Under the pieces are notes generated by a model. The model had not been told where the DNA came from and did not search any database. It saw only the letters and a list, made by a program, of their open reading frames with translations. From Erinaceus europaeus (taxonomy: Eukaryota > Chordata > Mammalia > Eulipotyphla > Erinaceidae), in assembly GCF_950295315.1 (NCBI RefSeq), contig NC_080171.1, positions 92,427,516 to 92,491,515 on the forward strand: a stretch of DNA of 64,000 nucleotides. Direction: 5' to 3'. A program made the translations under genes and the position numbers. Positions 21,621 to 31,850 of this stretch are shown here, in pieces. How positions within the stretch are numbered: the stretch's first letter is position 1; each line of letters opens with the position of its first letter.

Positions 21621-21905
21621 TGGAGTCGGGCAGTAGTGCAGCGGGTTAAGTGCAGGTGGCGCAAAGCACAAGGACCGGCTTAAAGATCCCAGTTCAAGCC
21701 CCCCAGCTCTCCACCCGCAAGGGAGTCACTTCACAAGCAGTGAAGCAGGTCTGCAGGTGTCTATCTTTCTCTCCCCCTCTCTGTCTTCCCCTCCTCTCTC
21801 CATTTCTCTCTGTCCTATCCAACAGCGATGATGACAATAATAATAACTACAACAATTAAACAACAAGGGCAACAAAAAGGAATAAATAAATATTTATAAA
21901 AAAAA
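21621..21905 (+). mobile_element. SINE-A, full length, sense
   Basis: Perfect 13-bp TSD GAAAATGTCTCAT at 21608-21620 and 21906-21918. Head 'tggagtcgggcagtagtgca' and a complete tail. This copy defines the element's natural ends well. Confidence 0.96.
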
Positions 21906-22206
21906 GAAAATGTCTCATGTAGAAGCTCCTGTTTGAAAAATATTTAATTAGTATCCTTGATGTGGAAGATGATAGGAAGTTAGTTCCACAGACCTTAGTA
22001 ATGGAGGTAAATAAAAAAGAGGTATTGTCAGCTGAAGCTGAGAAGGTAAAATTGATTTTATCCTGAGGGACTTGATATGAGATTGGGAACTGACTTAAAA
22101 GGAGTAGAATATTTGCAGATAGGTGGGTATAACTCTGGCCCACACCACAATGAAGAATGCTTTAGCCGTATGGTGTCCTTCATTCTCTCTCTTCCTCTGT
22201 ATTTAT

Positions 22207-22410
22207 TTTTTTTTTAAATTACTTATTTACTTATTGGATAGAAACAGAAATCAAGAGGTAAGGGGAAGACATACAGACATACAGTGCTACAGACACCTGT
22301 AGCACTGCTTCACTGCTCATGAAGTTTTCCCTCTGCAGTTGGGGACTGGGGGCTTGAGCCAGTGCATGTTGCAACATGTATGCTCAACCTGGTGTGTCAC
22401 TGCCTGTCTC
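22207..22410 (-). mobile_element. SINE-B, antisense
   Basis: 'acttattggatagaaacaga', a small tandem 'acatacag', 'gtagcactgcttcactgctc', and the head 'caacctggtgtgtcactgcc'. Confidence 0.8.
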
Positions 22411-22899
22411 TGTATTTCTAACTGAAAAGGTTGACCTGGAGCCTGGAATGGTGAAACCCCAGTGACAACCATGACCAGCACCACCACCATCACTATTACC
22501 ACCACAACTACCAACAAGAAAGAATGTTTGCAGCAGATGGGGAAGGTATAAAAGAACACTTTATGTTCAGGAACCAGCATGTGTGAAAGTATGAGGGACT
22601 GATGGTTGATGGACAGACTTGGGAGCTGCAAGAAGATGCTTATGACCAGAGCTGGACTGAGTTGGGAAGTGGAGCAGTAGAGCTGAAGGACTTGAAGGTG
22701 AAAGAAGTCCTAGGGACAGACCACAAAGAGTGTCAAATATTATCTGTGATAGTGATACTTAGCACTCACCAACGAGCCCTCACTCCTCACATTGCCTCCA
22801 TATTCTTGCTATAGGTAACTACATAACTTGTTTCACAAGTGGGCTATAAACAGAAGTCACAGACCTCAGTTCTGGGATGAAGTACATAAATGAACAAAG
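22411..22899. other. Unique sequence, nothing recognised
   Basis: A CCA-rich stretch (22470-22515) resembles a simple repeat. No coding evidence. Confidence 0.4.
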
Positions 22900-23031
22900 G
22901 GGCTGGGTGGTGGCACACTGGGTTAGGTTAAGTGCACATAGGATGAAGAGCAAGGACCAGTGCAAGGATCCCAGTTTGAGCCCTTGGCTTCCTACCTGCG
23001 TTGGGGGGGGGGGTGTCACTTCACAAGTGAT
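22900..23031 (+). mobile_element. SINE-A 5' part, interrupted
   Basis: 'ggggctgggtggtggcacac' to 'gtcacttcacaagtga', with an inserted GTTAG duplication in the head and a G11 tract (23003-23013). The SINE resumes at 23225. Confidence 0.8.
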
Positions 23032-23216
23032 TCTTCTTCTTCTAGCATTTGCCCTTCTTCCGTAGCCAGTCAACAGGTCAGGTTGAAAGCTGTCAGGAGC
23101 TGCTTGTTGCTGGCTTTGAAAGTGACTGGGATCCATGTGGATTCAGTCGGCTAGGAAGGATCGTCAGTTTCCCCAATGAATGGGTACTCACGGGATGCAC
23201 CACGAGAAGGTCGATC
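23032..23216 (-). mobile_element. Short element with RTE-like LINE 3' end
   Basis: Sense strand is minus. Its last ~58 bp match the 3' end of the LINE at 15996-17648 ('gttgactggctacggaagaa', then ...TAG and (AAG)n), including the LINE's stop codon. The upstream ~125 bp do not match the LINE segment present in the window. Flanks carry CAAGTGAT (23024-23031) and CAAGCGAT (23217-23224), an 8-bp TSD with one change. It is either a LINE copy from a diverged lineage or a non-autonomous element with a borrowed LINE tail. Confidence 0.75.
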
Positions 23217-23224
23217 CAAGCGAT

Positions 23225-23405
23225 AAAGCAATTCTACAGGTATCTATCTTTCTCTCCCAGTCTCTATCTTCCCCTCCCTTCTCAATTTCTCTCTGTCCTA
23301 TCCTATTTTTTAAAAAGTGGGGAAAATGGCCTCCAGGAGCAGTGGATTTGTAGTGCAGGCACCAAGCCCTAGTAATAACCCTGGAGGCAAAAATAAAATG
23401 AAATG
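23225..23405 (+). mobile_element. SINE-A 3' part, long form
   Basis: Continues the copy broken at 23031: 'aaagcaattctacaggtatc', pyrimidine block, 'ggcctccaggagcagtggat' module and a GAAATAAAATAAAA tail. Confidence 0.85.
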
Positions 23406-23700
23406 AAATAAAATAAAACAGCAAACAAGTTTTCTCTTAACCTTTCCTCAGTGACCATAAGGCAGTCCTGTATTCTAAATGGTGCAGTTCAGGAGCACCA
23501 GCTTCTTCCATCAGACTGGGTCATGGTGATTTATGTGAGACACATGCTGAAATACATACTGTGAAACAGAAATTAACCTGTTGTATTAACTCATTAGGAT
23601 CTGGTAGTTGTTACTGCAGCCTAACTTTGTCTACCCCCAGCTGAGAAATTTGGAATTCACCCTGGAAGTGGAGAGGAGCCTTTACAATATTAAAACAAAA
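23406..23700. other. Unique sequence, nothing recognised
   Basis: No repeat or exon recognised. Confidence 0.4.
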
Positions 23701-23702
23701 AA

Positions 23703-23845
23703 AAATTTTTTTGAAGAGCTATTTTATGAGGTGGAGAGAGACCAGAACAAGTACTCTGGTATATGTGGTGTCAGGGATCAAACTTAGGACCTCACGCTTG
23801 CAAATCCAGAGCTCAAACATTATGCCAACTCCTGCATTGCTCAGA
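23703..23845 (-). mobile_element. SINE-C, antisense
   Basis: 'ggtggagagagaccagaaca', 'tggtgtcagggatcaaactt', 'aggacctcacgcttgcaaat'. Confidence 0.7.
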
Positions 23846-24247
23846 AAGTTTTAAGTATATGAGTAATACTGTCAGTTTTCTCAGGTACTCATCCAGACTA
23901 CTCCCTATCTGTGTTCTACAGGAGTGTCCCATCTCAAAAGGAATTAAGCTTCTTAGTTCAGATCTTACTTTTTGTGTTCTCTCTCCCATCCACCAAGTAC
24001 AATGTCCAGAGCTTTCTTATCTTCGCTCCTGGGGCCAGGGTTCCATGCTCTTGTTTTGGGTTTGTGTTTTCCAGAGCACTGTGTAGGTGTGTGTCATCTG
24101 GAGTGATGAGCCTTCCTTTGGAAGTTCTATAGTATAGATGAGTGTCTTTCTAGCTGAACAGGCATTACTGATACCAAAGAATAGCTTGTTGACCAGTTAC
24201 CCACAGATAAACACATTATACATAGGAGAGCTTGGTGCACATACTTT

Positions 24248-24468
24248 CTTTTTTAAAAATATTTTTTATTTATTTACTTATTATTAGGCAGAGACAGGGA
24301 GAAATTGAGAGGGGGAGATACAGAGGGAAAGAGACAGAGGAATACTTACAGCACTGCTTCACCACTCATGAAGCTTTCCCCCTGCAGGTGGGGACCAGGG
24401 GCTTGAACCTGGATCCTTGCACACTGTAATGTATGTGCTTAACCAGGTGTGCCATAGCCTGACCCCTG
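24248..24468 (-). mobile_element. SINE-B, antisense
   Basis: 'ttattaggcagagacaggga', 'cagcactgcttcaccactca', 'gcttgaacctggatccttgc', head 'taaccaggtgtgccatagcc'. Confidence 0.88.
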
Positions 24469-24722
24469 GTGTATGAATCTACTCTCACCTGGCTCATTGT
24501 TGTTCAGACACTACCTCTTAAAGCTCATAGCCACTTTCATTTACTGAGCTCAGTTGAGTGCCCAATCCTCATTTCTTTTGATGAACTGCCCCAGATTAGC
24601 TACTAGCTCAGTGGGATTCTTGTGGTTACCCTCCCTGTCACTTTGTCCTTCTTCTATTCTCAGATGTTGGTATGCATGAGACCCCTTCTGTTTCATTTGG
24701 TTTAAATCCCCCCTGCTTAACA

Positions 24723-24771
24723 CTATTCTATTTACATAACCACTTCATTCTATTTACATAACCGCTGTTAA
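24723..24771 (+). repeat. LTR U3 tandem duplication 1
   Basis: The word 'attctatttacataacc' occurs twice, about 22 bp apart. Duplicated U3 segments often act as enhancer repeats in retroviral LTRs. Confidence 0.85.
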
Positions 24772-24793
24772 CAAGCACCACCCTCCCTCCAGG

Positions 24794-24827
24794 GCATTAG
24801 TGGTTCAGTGATAGAATTCTCGCCTGC
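24794..24827 (+). other. tRNA-Gly 5'-half-like sequence in LTR
   Basis: Thirty-four bases running from 'gcattagtggttcagtgata' to 'ctcgcctgc' match, with about two differences, my recollection of the 5' half of mammalian tRNA-Gly(GCC), from its first base to the anticodon loop. The 3' half is absent, so it is not a tRNA gene. The tRNA A box is included. Confidence 0.65.
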
Positions 24828-24837
24828 TCCACCCCCT

Positions 24838-24879
24838 CTCCTTGTCACACCCTGATCCTCTCCTTGTCACACCCTGATT
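24838..24879 (+). repeat. LTR U3 tandem duplication 2
   Basis: 'ctccttgtcacaccctgat' is present twice in direct succession (about 21-bp period); a third diverged 'atgtcacatcctg' follows near 24907. Confidence 0.85.
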
Positions 24880-24939
24880 TTCACCACTTTTCTCTCCACC
24901 CTCTCTATGTCACATCCTGTTTCCATCCTACTTGGCAAG

Positions 24940-24949
24940 TATATATAAA
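24940..24949 (+). promoter_or_regulatory. LTR TATA box
   Basis: 'tatatataaag' lies about 80 bp before the AATAAA signal, the usual position for a retroviral LTR promoter. Confidence 0.65.
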
Positions 24950-25296
24950 GACAGCATTGTGAGTTTTACGGTACCTTTAGTTTAGTTTAGCTCGGCTTAG
25001 ATTGTGCTGTGTCCTGCATGAATAAAGAGATACTGCCTACAGCTCAACCATGAGTCCCTGGTTGTCTGTTACCCGCCTGTGAAGCCAGCCCGGCGAAAAC
25101 AACACTCAGATATCCAATTTTTGAGAAAATTTTCTGTTTTTTCTTCCCACCTTCTCAATAGTCCTTCCCTCTTTCTTCTAGTTCCTCTGTTTTTATTTAA
25201 AGGGAGATTTGATGGCTTAGTAAATCTAGAGTCGGGATCATCAGCAACTAATACAAACCAGCCACATGAGTAAAAGAAGATTCTCTCTCTCTCTCT

Positions 25297-25496
25297 TTAA
25301 TTTTTTCCCTTTTATTGCCTTCATTTTTATTGTTTGTTGTTGTTATTATTGTTGTTATTGCTGTCGGGGGGAAGAGAAAGATGTTATTGCTGCTGTGGGG
25401 GCAGGGGAGAAAGACATATGACCTGCTTCACTGCATATGAAAAGAGACGCCTGCAGGTGGGGAGTCAGAGGCTAGAGCAGGGATCCTATGCCGGGA
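25297..25496 (-). mobile_element. SINE-A, rearranged, antisense
   Basis: The GTTGTT block is followed by two copies of 'ttattgctg..g.gggg' and an abridged core ('gacctgcttcactgcatatg'). Internal duplication and deletion make it a damaged copy. Confidence 0.7.
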
Positions 25497-25752
25497 TTCA
25501 CTTATTTATTTATTTACCCTTTTGTTGCCCTTGTTGTTTTATTGTTGTAGTTATTGATGTTGTCATTGTTGGATATGACAGAGAAATGGAGAGAGGAGGG
25601 GAAGACAGAGAAAGGGAGAGAAAGACACCTGTAGATCTGCTTCACCATCTGTGAAGCGACTTACCTGCAGGTGGAGAGCCGGGGGCTCGAACCAGGATCT
25701 TTACACTAATCCTTGTGCTTTACCATGTGCACTTAACCCGCTGAGCTCCTAG
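25497..25752 (-). mobile_element. SINE-A, antisense
   Basis: 'acttatttatttatttaccc' tail, core, and head end 'acccgctgagctcctagg'. It adjoins the damaged copy upstream. Confidence 0.88.
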
Positions 25753-25754
25753 GA

Positions 25755-26130
25755 TTCTCTTTTCTTAATGGTAGGGAGGATTCAACATCTAAACTCCATA
25801 AGTGAGCAGAAAATAATGTGATAAGTAGAGAAAGAAAGGGCAACGAATACAAACTGAACTGTAGTGGTAGTAAAACCATTTGAGCCTTCACATCCTGTCA
25901 CACACATTCAATAGCAAGTTCTGGCTCCCACAAAGCAACTGTCACTTCCTCTAAAAGTCTCAATGTAGTTTGACACTGTTGTAGTGAGTCTAGTCAACCC
26001 TAGAGAACCATTGTTATTTCATAATCCTATCTAGTCCCTATTCTTTCTTTTCCTTTCATCCCATCCCATCCCATTTCCAGTGCACTAAATCCTCCTCTTT
26101 TTAGCCTGAGCCAGAGAAGGTAAAGAGTCA
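25755..26130. other. Unique sequence, nothing recognised
   Basis: Includes a short CATCC repeat at 26059-26078; otherwise featureless. Confidence 0.4.
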
Positions 26131-26199
26131 TTTTTTTTTATTTAATGGTCAGTATTTCTGGGGTCACCTTGGACTGCACTGCCCCTGCTCTGCCCTGCC

Positions 26200-26385
26200 T
26201 TCAACGAAGGTTTGAACCACCAAGATGCCACATGGGAGCCCTGTAGCATTTGGGGAAGATTTCTTGCTATGATGTCATTCTCCCTCAGTCTTTCTCTCTC
26301 TTTCTTCCTGTCTGAGAAAGTCAACCAGGAGCTGTGAAGCCCTAAGATGACATCACATGCACACACACACACACACACACACATA
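26200..26385 (+). mobile_element. Old SINE-F-like copy with (CA)n
   Basis: 'aaggtttgaaccaccaagat', 'agccctgtagcatttgggga', CT block and CA repeat (26358-26382). Diverged. Confidence 0.4.
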
Positions 26386-26394
26386 ATTTCTTTT

Positions 26395-26636
26395 TTTTTT
26401 CTTTTTTTAAATTTCTTTTTTTTTTAATTTTTTTTATTTAAGAAAGGATTAATTAACAAAACCATAGTGTAGGAGGGGTACAACTCCACACAATTCCCAC
26501 CACCCAATCTCCATATCCCACCACCTCCCCAGTAGCTTTCCCATTCTCTATCCCTCTGGGAGCATGGACCCAGGGTCATTGAGGGTTGCAGAAGGTAGAA
26601 GGTCTGGCTTCTGTAATTGCTTCCCCACTGAACATG
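26395..26636 (-). mobile_element. L1-like 3' end, antisense, truncated
   Basis: T-rich tail, 'attaacaaaaccatagtgta', 'ctgggagcatggacccaggg', ending abruptly at 'ccccactgaacatgg', about 240 bp from the 3' terminus. Confidence 0.7.
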
Positions 26637-27040
26637 GAAGAGTCATTTATAATCAGAATTACCTCTTTACTCAAGAAGCGTTCTTTCTTGCTGATGATTT
26701 TAACTTTTCTTTTCCACACTGGGCTTTGGGTTTTGACTTTGCATAAGCACAGCTGGAAGGGGTTTTACCTCCAGCATGAGAAATTTCTTCAAGAGATGAA
26801 TTCTTCTCATTAGTCCTTTAACAGCACACATGTAGCAGTTTTTGGTGTGTCACTATAATATGGGTTTCCTTTCTACTATTGGTGTAATTATTACTATTGG
26901 TGGGTCTAACACGTGCTCAATTTTTTCCTTCCTTTTCCTCTTTTTTCTTTTCTTTTCTTCTTTTTTTTTTTTTTTTTTTTTTGCTACTATTTTTTTGCAC
27001 CATAACTCCAATGGCCACTTTTTTTTCTTTTTATGTTTTT
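26637..27040. other. Unique sequence with long T runs
   Basis: T-rich region with a T22 run at 26961-26982. No gene seen. Confidence 0.4.
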
Positions 27041-27157
27041 CATAGATATGAGTGAGAGGGAAAGGAGGGAGATGTAGGGGGTTACCTACAGGTGCGGACA
27101 GAGGCGCTCAAGCATGGTAATGTGTGTGTTTTACCAGGTGAGCCACCCAGTTCCTGA
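27041..27157 (-). mobile_element. SINE-B-like fragment, antisense
   Basis: 'gagagggaaaggagggagat', 'ctcaagcatggtaatgtgtg' and 'ttaccaggtgagccaccc'. Confidence 0.5.
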
Positions 27158-27407
27158 GTCACCTTTTCATTCAGACAGACAGAGGGGAAGAGATCACACA
27201 GAGCTGGAGCTTTCTCTATTGACATGGATATATTTTACCGGTGACTCTTAAATTTCAAGTTTAGTATGTGCATAAAGGGCAATGTATCACTCATCTAGGT
27301 GAAACCCAAATAGCTCATGTTTTACCTCATACTGGAAACTTTAAGAGAGAGTCAAGTGTTTTTGTTTTTTCTATATTTTATTTATTTATTTGACAGATAC
27401 AGAGATA

Positions 27408-27541
27408 GAGGGCAAGGGTGATAGCACAGAGGTTATGCAAACAGACCCTCATGCCGAAGCTTCCCAGGTCCCAGATTCAATCCTCTGGATGACCATAAGC
27501 CAGAGAGCAGTGCTCTGGTAAAAAAAAAAAAAAAAAAAAAG
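27408..27541 (+). mobile_element. SINE-D, sense
   Basis: 'gggtgatagcacagaggtta', 'tcccagattcaatcctctgg', 'agagcagtgctctggt', A20 tail. Confidence 0.85.
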
Positions 27542-27672
27542 AACAATAGCCCACATACATACACACATGCACACACACAGACAGAGACATCCCATTTGGT
27601 GATGGAACTCATACCTGAATCATGAACATGGCAATACACACTCCCTACTGTGTGAGCTATCTCTCCAGTATG

Positions 27673-27954
27673 TTTTTTTGTATTTATTTTCCCTTTTGTT
27701 GCCCCCTTTTTTATTGTTGTTGTAGTTATTGTTGTTGTTATTGATGTCATCGTTAGATAGGACAGAGAGAAATGGAGAGAGGAGGAAGACACAGAGGGGG
27801 AGAGAAAGACAGATACCTGCAGACCTGCTTCACCACACACATGTGAAGCGACTCCCCTGCAGGTGGGGAGCCAGGGGCTCAAACCGGGATCCTTATGCCA
27901 GTCCTTGTGCTTTGCGCCACGTGTGCTTAACCCGCTGCGCTACAGCCCAACTCC
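27673..27954 (-). mobile_element. SINE-A, antisense
   Basis: Complete from 'gtatttattttcccttttgt' to 'gctacagcccaactccc', with a 4-base 'acac' insertion in the core. Confidence 0.93.
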
Positions 27955-28325
27955 CTCCAGTTAGATTTTTATCATTTTGAGTATTTCTATGTTTCTGAAA
28001 CAGAAACTCATGAAGAATCAAAAGTCCACTAGACAGAAACAAGAATGTTTGTGTGGATATGCTTTTAGCAGTGAGGATTTTTAGGTGAATGAAGGGCCAG
28101 GAAGGCACTGTAATGCAGATTCCACTTTCTCCAGGAAGAAGGGGAAGAATCTAGGCAGACTAGGATGGCACCCCTCTCCTGGCTATCTCAGGACATTGGG
28201 ACCAGATTGCTTTGTCGTAGTGGTGAGGGGGGGAGTGGGGGAGGTGTTAGAATACTCCAACCTCCATGGACAGATACACAAGAATCCTTCAGAGCTGAGC
28301 ATTTACTTAAATAAATAAATAGGAG
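27955..28325. other. Unique sequence, nothing recognised
   Basis: No repeat or exon recognised; 'ttggtgg'-type words are absent. Confidence 0.35.
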
Positions 28326-28452
28326 ATTTATTTATTTTTATTAGGGAAAAAGACTAGAGCACCATTTGGTCAAATGCTTCATCAGTGATTGAACCCAGAA
28401 TCTCAAACATGCAAAACATGTATCCTACCTGCTGAGTCAACTTCCAGGTTCC
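28326..28452 (-). mobile_element. SINE-C-like, antisense, diverged
   Basis: 'agactagagcaccatttggt', 'tgattgaacccagaatctca', 'cctgctgagtcaacttccag'. Confidence 0.5.
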
Positions 28453-28545
28453 ACAGACTGAGCTTTTAGCCTGTGGGATCTGGTGCTAACTCTAGGTAAA
28501 TGACATCAGAAGTGAAGAGAAAAGAAGTAATAGTGTCTCTTTCAC

Positions 28546-28546
<1 letters not shown>

Positions 28547-28587
<41 letters not shown>
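28547..28587. repeat. (CA)n microsatellite
   Basis: About 20 uninterrupted CA units. Confidence 0.97.
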
Positions 28588-29188
28588 ACTGTACCATACT
28601 ACACTTCTGTAGTGAGTCAAGCTTTTTAAAATTATAAAGCTTAGAAAAACCAGAGGGAGATACTTGATATTAATCTAGAAAGTTAAGGAAGCAGACATTT
28701 TGAGACAGTTCCCTAGCTTTACTAATTAGTGTAAATTGATATCAATGTCTTGCCTATTCATAAAAGGCCACACTAGTCAGTAGATTTTGGTGGTGATTTT
28801 TTTTTAACGTTAGCCTTCACCAACTCCATTATAATTTCAGCAGTCAAGCAAGCAGAATCTAGAGAGGAGCCACTTCAAAGTAGTCAGAATAACTGCTATC
28901 CATCAATTGTATTAGACAGAGTATTTCGAATTTGTTTCTTTGATCATTTGCTCATCCTGATTTCATGTTAGTTCTCTGTCATCATTCCACACTTACTGGC
29001 CTCTTACATTGTGCCATATTCTTCACTGGGGCCTTGGGAAGCATAACAGTGAATAAGACTTGATCCCTGCCACAAGTGTTGCTGGTAGCTAGAAAAGCAT
29101 AAGTAGACAATTGTAACACTGAGTGACAAGTATGAGTGTATTAAGCATTTACTCTGCCCAAATTGGCCACCTCAAAAAGAAGGGTGAA

Positions 29189-29398
29189 GGGACCAGCTGG
29201 TGGTGCACCTGGTTAAGCATGCACATTACAGTGCACAAGGATGCAGGTTCAAGCCCCTGGTCCCCGCCTGCAGGGGGAAAGGTTCACAAGTGGTGAAGCA
29301 GGGCTGTAGGTGTCTCTCTGTCTCTCTCCCTTTCTATCTTTCCCTTTCAATTTCTCTCTGTCTCTATACAATAATAAATAAATAAAACAAACAAACAA
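29189..29398 (+). mobile_element. SINE-B, full length, sense
   Basis: Perfect 15-bp TSD AAAAAGAAGGGTGAA at 29174-29188 and 29399-29413. Head 'gaccagctggtggtgcacct' and tail AATAAATAAATAAAACAAAC. This copy defines SINE-B's ends. Confidence 0.95.
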
Positions 29399-29654
29399 AA
29401 AAAGAAGGGTGAAACTTGAACTAGACATGCCTATTCTATTGTAGCAAGGACAAGGACATGTGAGTGGTGAAAGGTGGTTGAGAAGGCACTGGGGAACCCC
29501 ATGCACCATGGTGGAGGGAGACCTGGGCTGCTGGTGGAAGTGGTATACAGACACTTATCATGGAAAGATGAGAAACTGCACCCATGTGACAACTGGCTTG
29601 TAAATCATTACTTTCCTTAAATAAGAAACAAACAAACAGAACAGGCAATAGAGA

Positions 29655-29810
29655 GTGTGTGACCAAGCATGTGGCACAGTGGATATAAGATTGGACTCTC
29701 AAGCATGTGGTTGTGAGTTCACTCCCTGGCATCACATGTAACATTTCCTATTTCTCTCCCTCCCCATCTTTAATAAATAGATAAATAAATAAATAAATAT
29801 TTTAAAAAGC
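29655..29810 (+). mobile_element. SINE-C, sense
   Basis: 'catgtggcacagtggatata', 'ggactctcaagcatgtggtt', '(AAAT)n' tail. Confidence 0.85.
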
Positions 29811-30049
29811 CATAAAGGCAGTAGACAATGAGACATCTAGCCCTTCACCCAGGGAGTTCAGAATAACAGTAAACAAAGCAATGATTAAATCATTACAAAT
29901 GACAATCATTTATAAAGAAAGTAAGCAGGGTTCTGGATAAAGAACCAAGGAGCCTGTTTCAACAGAATAGTCCATGAGACATTATGTTGGAGACCTGGGA
30001 AGGGGATTGAGAGCATGGCAAAGGGATGGTAATATAATCAAACCTGGAG

Positions 30050-30216
30050 GAGTGGCCTGGGAGATGGTTTAGTGGGTGGAATGTTGGGCTGTCAAGCATG
30101 GGGTCCTGAATTCAGTCCCCAGCATTATAGGTGCCAGAGTGGTACTCTGGTTTCTTTTGTCTCCCCCCCCCCCCAACCCTATCTCTCAGAAATAAATAAA
30201 TAAATGCTTAAAACAA
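30050..30216 (+). mobile_element. SINE-C, sense
   Basis: 'ggcctgggagatggtttagt', 'caagcatggggtcctgaatt', a C10 run in the pyrimidine block and a TAAATAAATAAATG tail. Confidence 0.85.
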
Positions 30217-30591
30217 TGAAACCTGGAGCAATCAAGGAAGGCTCTGCCAATAGTACTTCCCCAAAATAAGTCTGAAAAGATAGGAATGAGTTTAGTCTGA
30301 AAAATTCCAAGTGGGCAGTCCCAAGATGGAGAACTGGAGCACAGAGACCTTGAAGTACTGCAGTGAAAGAAAATATGACCTTCTAGGGGTGAGCAGCAGA
30401 GGAATACAGGGCCCAAATGGAGGTTGGGGAGATAAAACAGGGTCTTACCGTGTATGGCTACTAATGCCAGGCTAATAAAGTTTGCTATTTGTCTCAAGAG
30501 TGTTATAATGTACAGCTTACCCACTCTTAGTGCCAGAAATTCTTAAGAGATTGTCAGAGATGCCACACAGCTAGATTATAATGGTCGTAAC

Positions 30592-30797
30592 TTTTGTCTT
30601 TCTTTTTGTCATCTCCAGGGCTTCACCCCTATGGTATGACATTTTTCAGATAGAAAGGGGAGAGAGAAAGAGAGGGAGAGGGACACACTACAATACTGAA
30701 TTTTCTTTCAGTGCTGTGGGTTGGGGACTGGGTTTAAACCTGGATCTAACACATACAAAGAAGCACCCTATCCAAGTAAGCAATTTTGCTGGTCCTG
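30592..30797 (-). mobile_element. SINE-F, antisense
   Basis: 'catctccagggcttcacccc', purine block, 'agtgctgtgggttggggact', 'ttttgctggtcct'. Confidence 0.7.
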
Positions 30798-30804
30798 ATT
30801 GTAA

Positions 30805-30940
30805 TTTTTCTGAGAGGAAGAACAGAGCATCACTCCACCATTCATGGAATTCAATTCATTCTGGTTATGTTACTTTCATGTGGTGCCAGGAATTAAGCCC
30901 AGGACCTCACACATACAAGGCAGGCACTCCACTGCTGAGT
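30805..30940 (-). mobile_element. SINE-C, antisense
   Basis: 'agagcatcactccaccattc', 'tggtgccaggaattaagccc', 'aggacctcacacatacaagg'. Confidence 0.6.
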
Positions 30941-30944
30941 ATTG

Positions 30945-31850
30945 ATTGTATTTTCTATTATAATCAAGTTGTGTATTTTAAGAGCAGTGTCACATGCATC
31001 TCCTTGAAAATTTAATTGTTTTCCCTCTTTTACTACTAGGTGAAAACAAACTTGCAAGTCCTTTCAAGACAATTTCACTTTCACTGAAAGGGCATCTGGA
31101 AACTCATATAGAAGAGAGAGGCTCTCGGAGTCATTTCAGGTGGGCTTGCTGACAAAGACTGATATAGAGCTCCTGTAACTCTGGCTGGCTGGGACATGGA
31201 AGAATGACTGAGAAATGGAGCACTAGGCCTGGCCTTGGCAGTAAGGAAGCTGGACAGCTCCCAGACACCCTGGCACCTGCCTGGCAGAAGGTATGTGTTG
31301 GGGGAGTTGAGGGTGCAAGATCATCTGTCTGAGGTTAGAGTTAGCAAAACTTCAGATTGCCTGCTTGGTGTCCTTTCTGTTAGGGCAGCTCTGAGCTCAG
31401 AGTTTGGGGAGCATATCAGAGGAAAGAAAAGCATCACCAGAGAAACTGTATTTTGATGAGAGGAAGAGAGGATGAAGGAGAGAGAGAAAAAGAGAGAGGG
31501 GGGAGAGAAAGAGAGAGATGGAGGGGGAGGAGTAGATGGGAGGGGGAGGGAAGGGAGGGGGAGAAGTTGAAGGAGAGAGCTAAAGTGCTTGCAGTTGCAC
31601 TGTGAGTTTTTGAAGACTTAAAAAATAAACTCATTTCTTTTAAAATAATTCTTATTACTAATGATTTAATAGTGATTTTCAAAAACATAAGAGTTTAGGG
31701 GTATATTTTTACATCTACACTGTGTATATAATTATAATACCAACCAAGGTCTTATGCTTCCCCTTCCCTCTGGTGATCATCATAGTTCTCATAAAGACTA
31801 AGACACATTTTAAATTAAGTATCTAAAATTACTTTTTTCCTCTCTTGCTT
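30945..31850. other. Unique sequence; purine tract
   Basis: No gene recognised. A G/A-only stretch spans about 31456-31580, giving arginine/glutamate- or serine-rich chance frames. Confidence 0.45.

Larger units (their letters stand above)
24665..25104 (+). mobile_element. Solo LTR of an endogenous retrovirus
   Basis: A 440-bp unit beginning TGTTGG and ending AACAACA, flanked by the exact 6-bp duplication CTCAGA (24659-24664 and 25105-25110). It contains a TATA box (about 24940-24949) and an AATAAA signal (25021-25026), in the order U3-R-U5. A 6-bp TSD and this architecture fit class II (ERVK-type) LTRs. No internal retroviral sequence is attached, so it is a solo LTR left by recombination. 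The U3 holds two tandem duplications and a tRNA-Gly-like segment, annotated separately. Confidence 0.88.
28960..30510 (+). mobile_element. L2-like remnants, sense, interrupted
   Basis: Pieces such as 'tgtgccatattcttcactgg', 'agtgaataagacttgatccc', 'acagtaaacaaagc' and 'ccaaatggaggttggggaga' follow the order of the L2 3' region. SINE-B (29189) and two SINE-C copies interrupt it. Strongly diverged, as expected of L2. Confidence 0.45.

Noticed and set aside
23763..24132. 107- and 73-codon plus-strand frames
   Set aside because: The first starts inside an antisense SINE-C; neither shows a domain or splice context.
24794..24827. tRNA-Gly gene
   Set aside because: Only the 5' half is present; no T arm, B box or acceptor 3' strand follows.
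27433..27882. 149-codon minus-strand frame
   Set aside because: Joins SINE-A and SINE-D sequence; no conserved domain.
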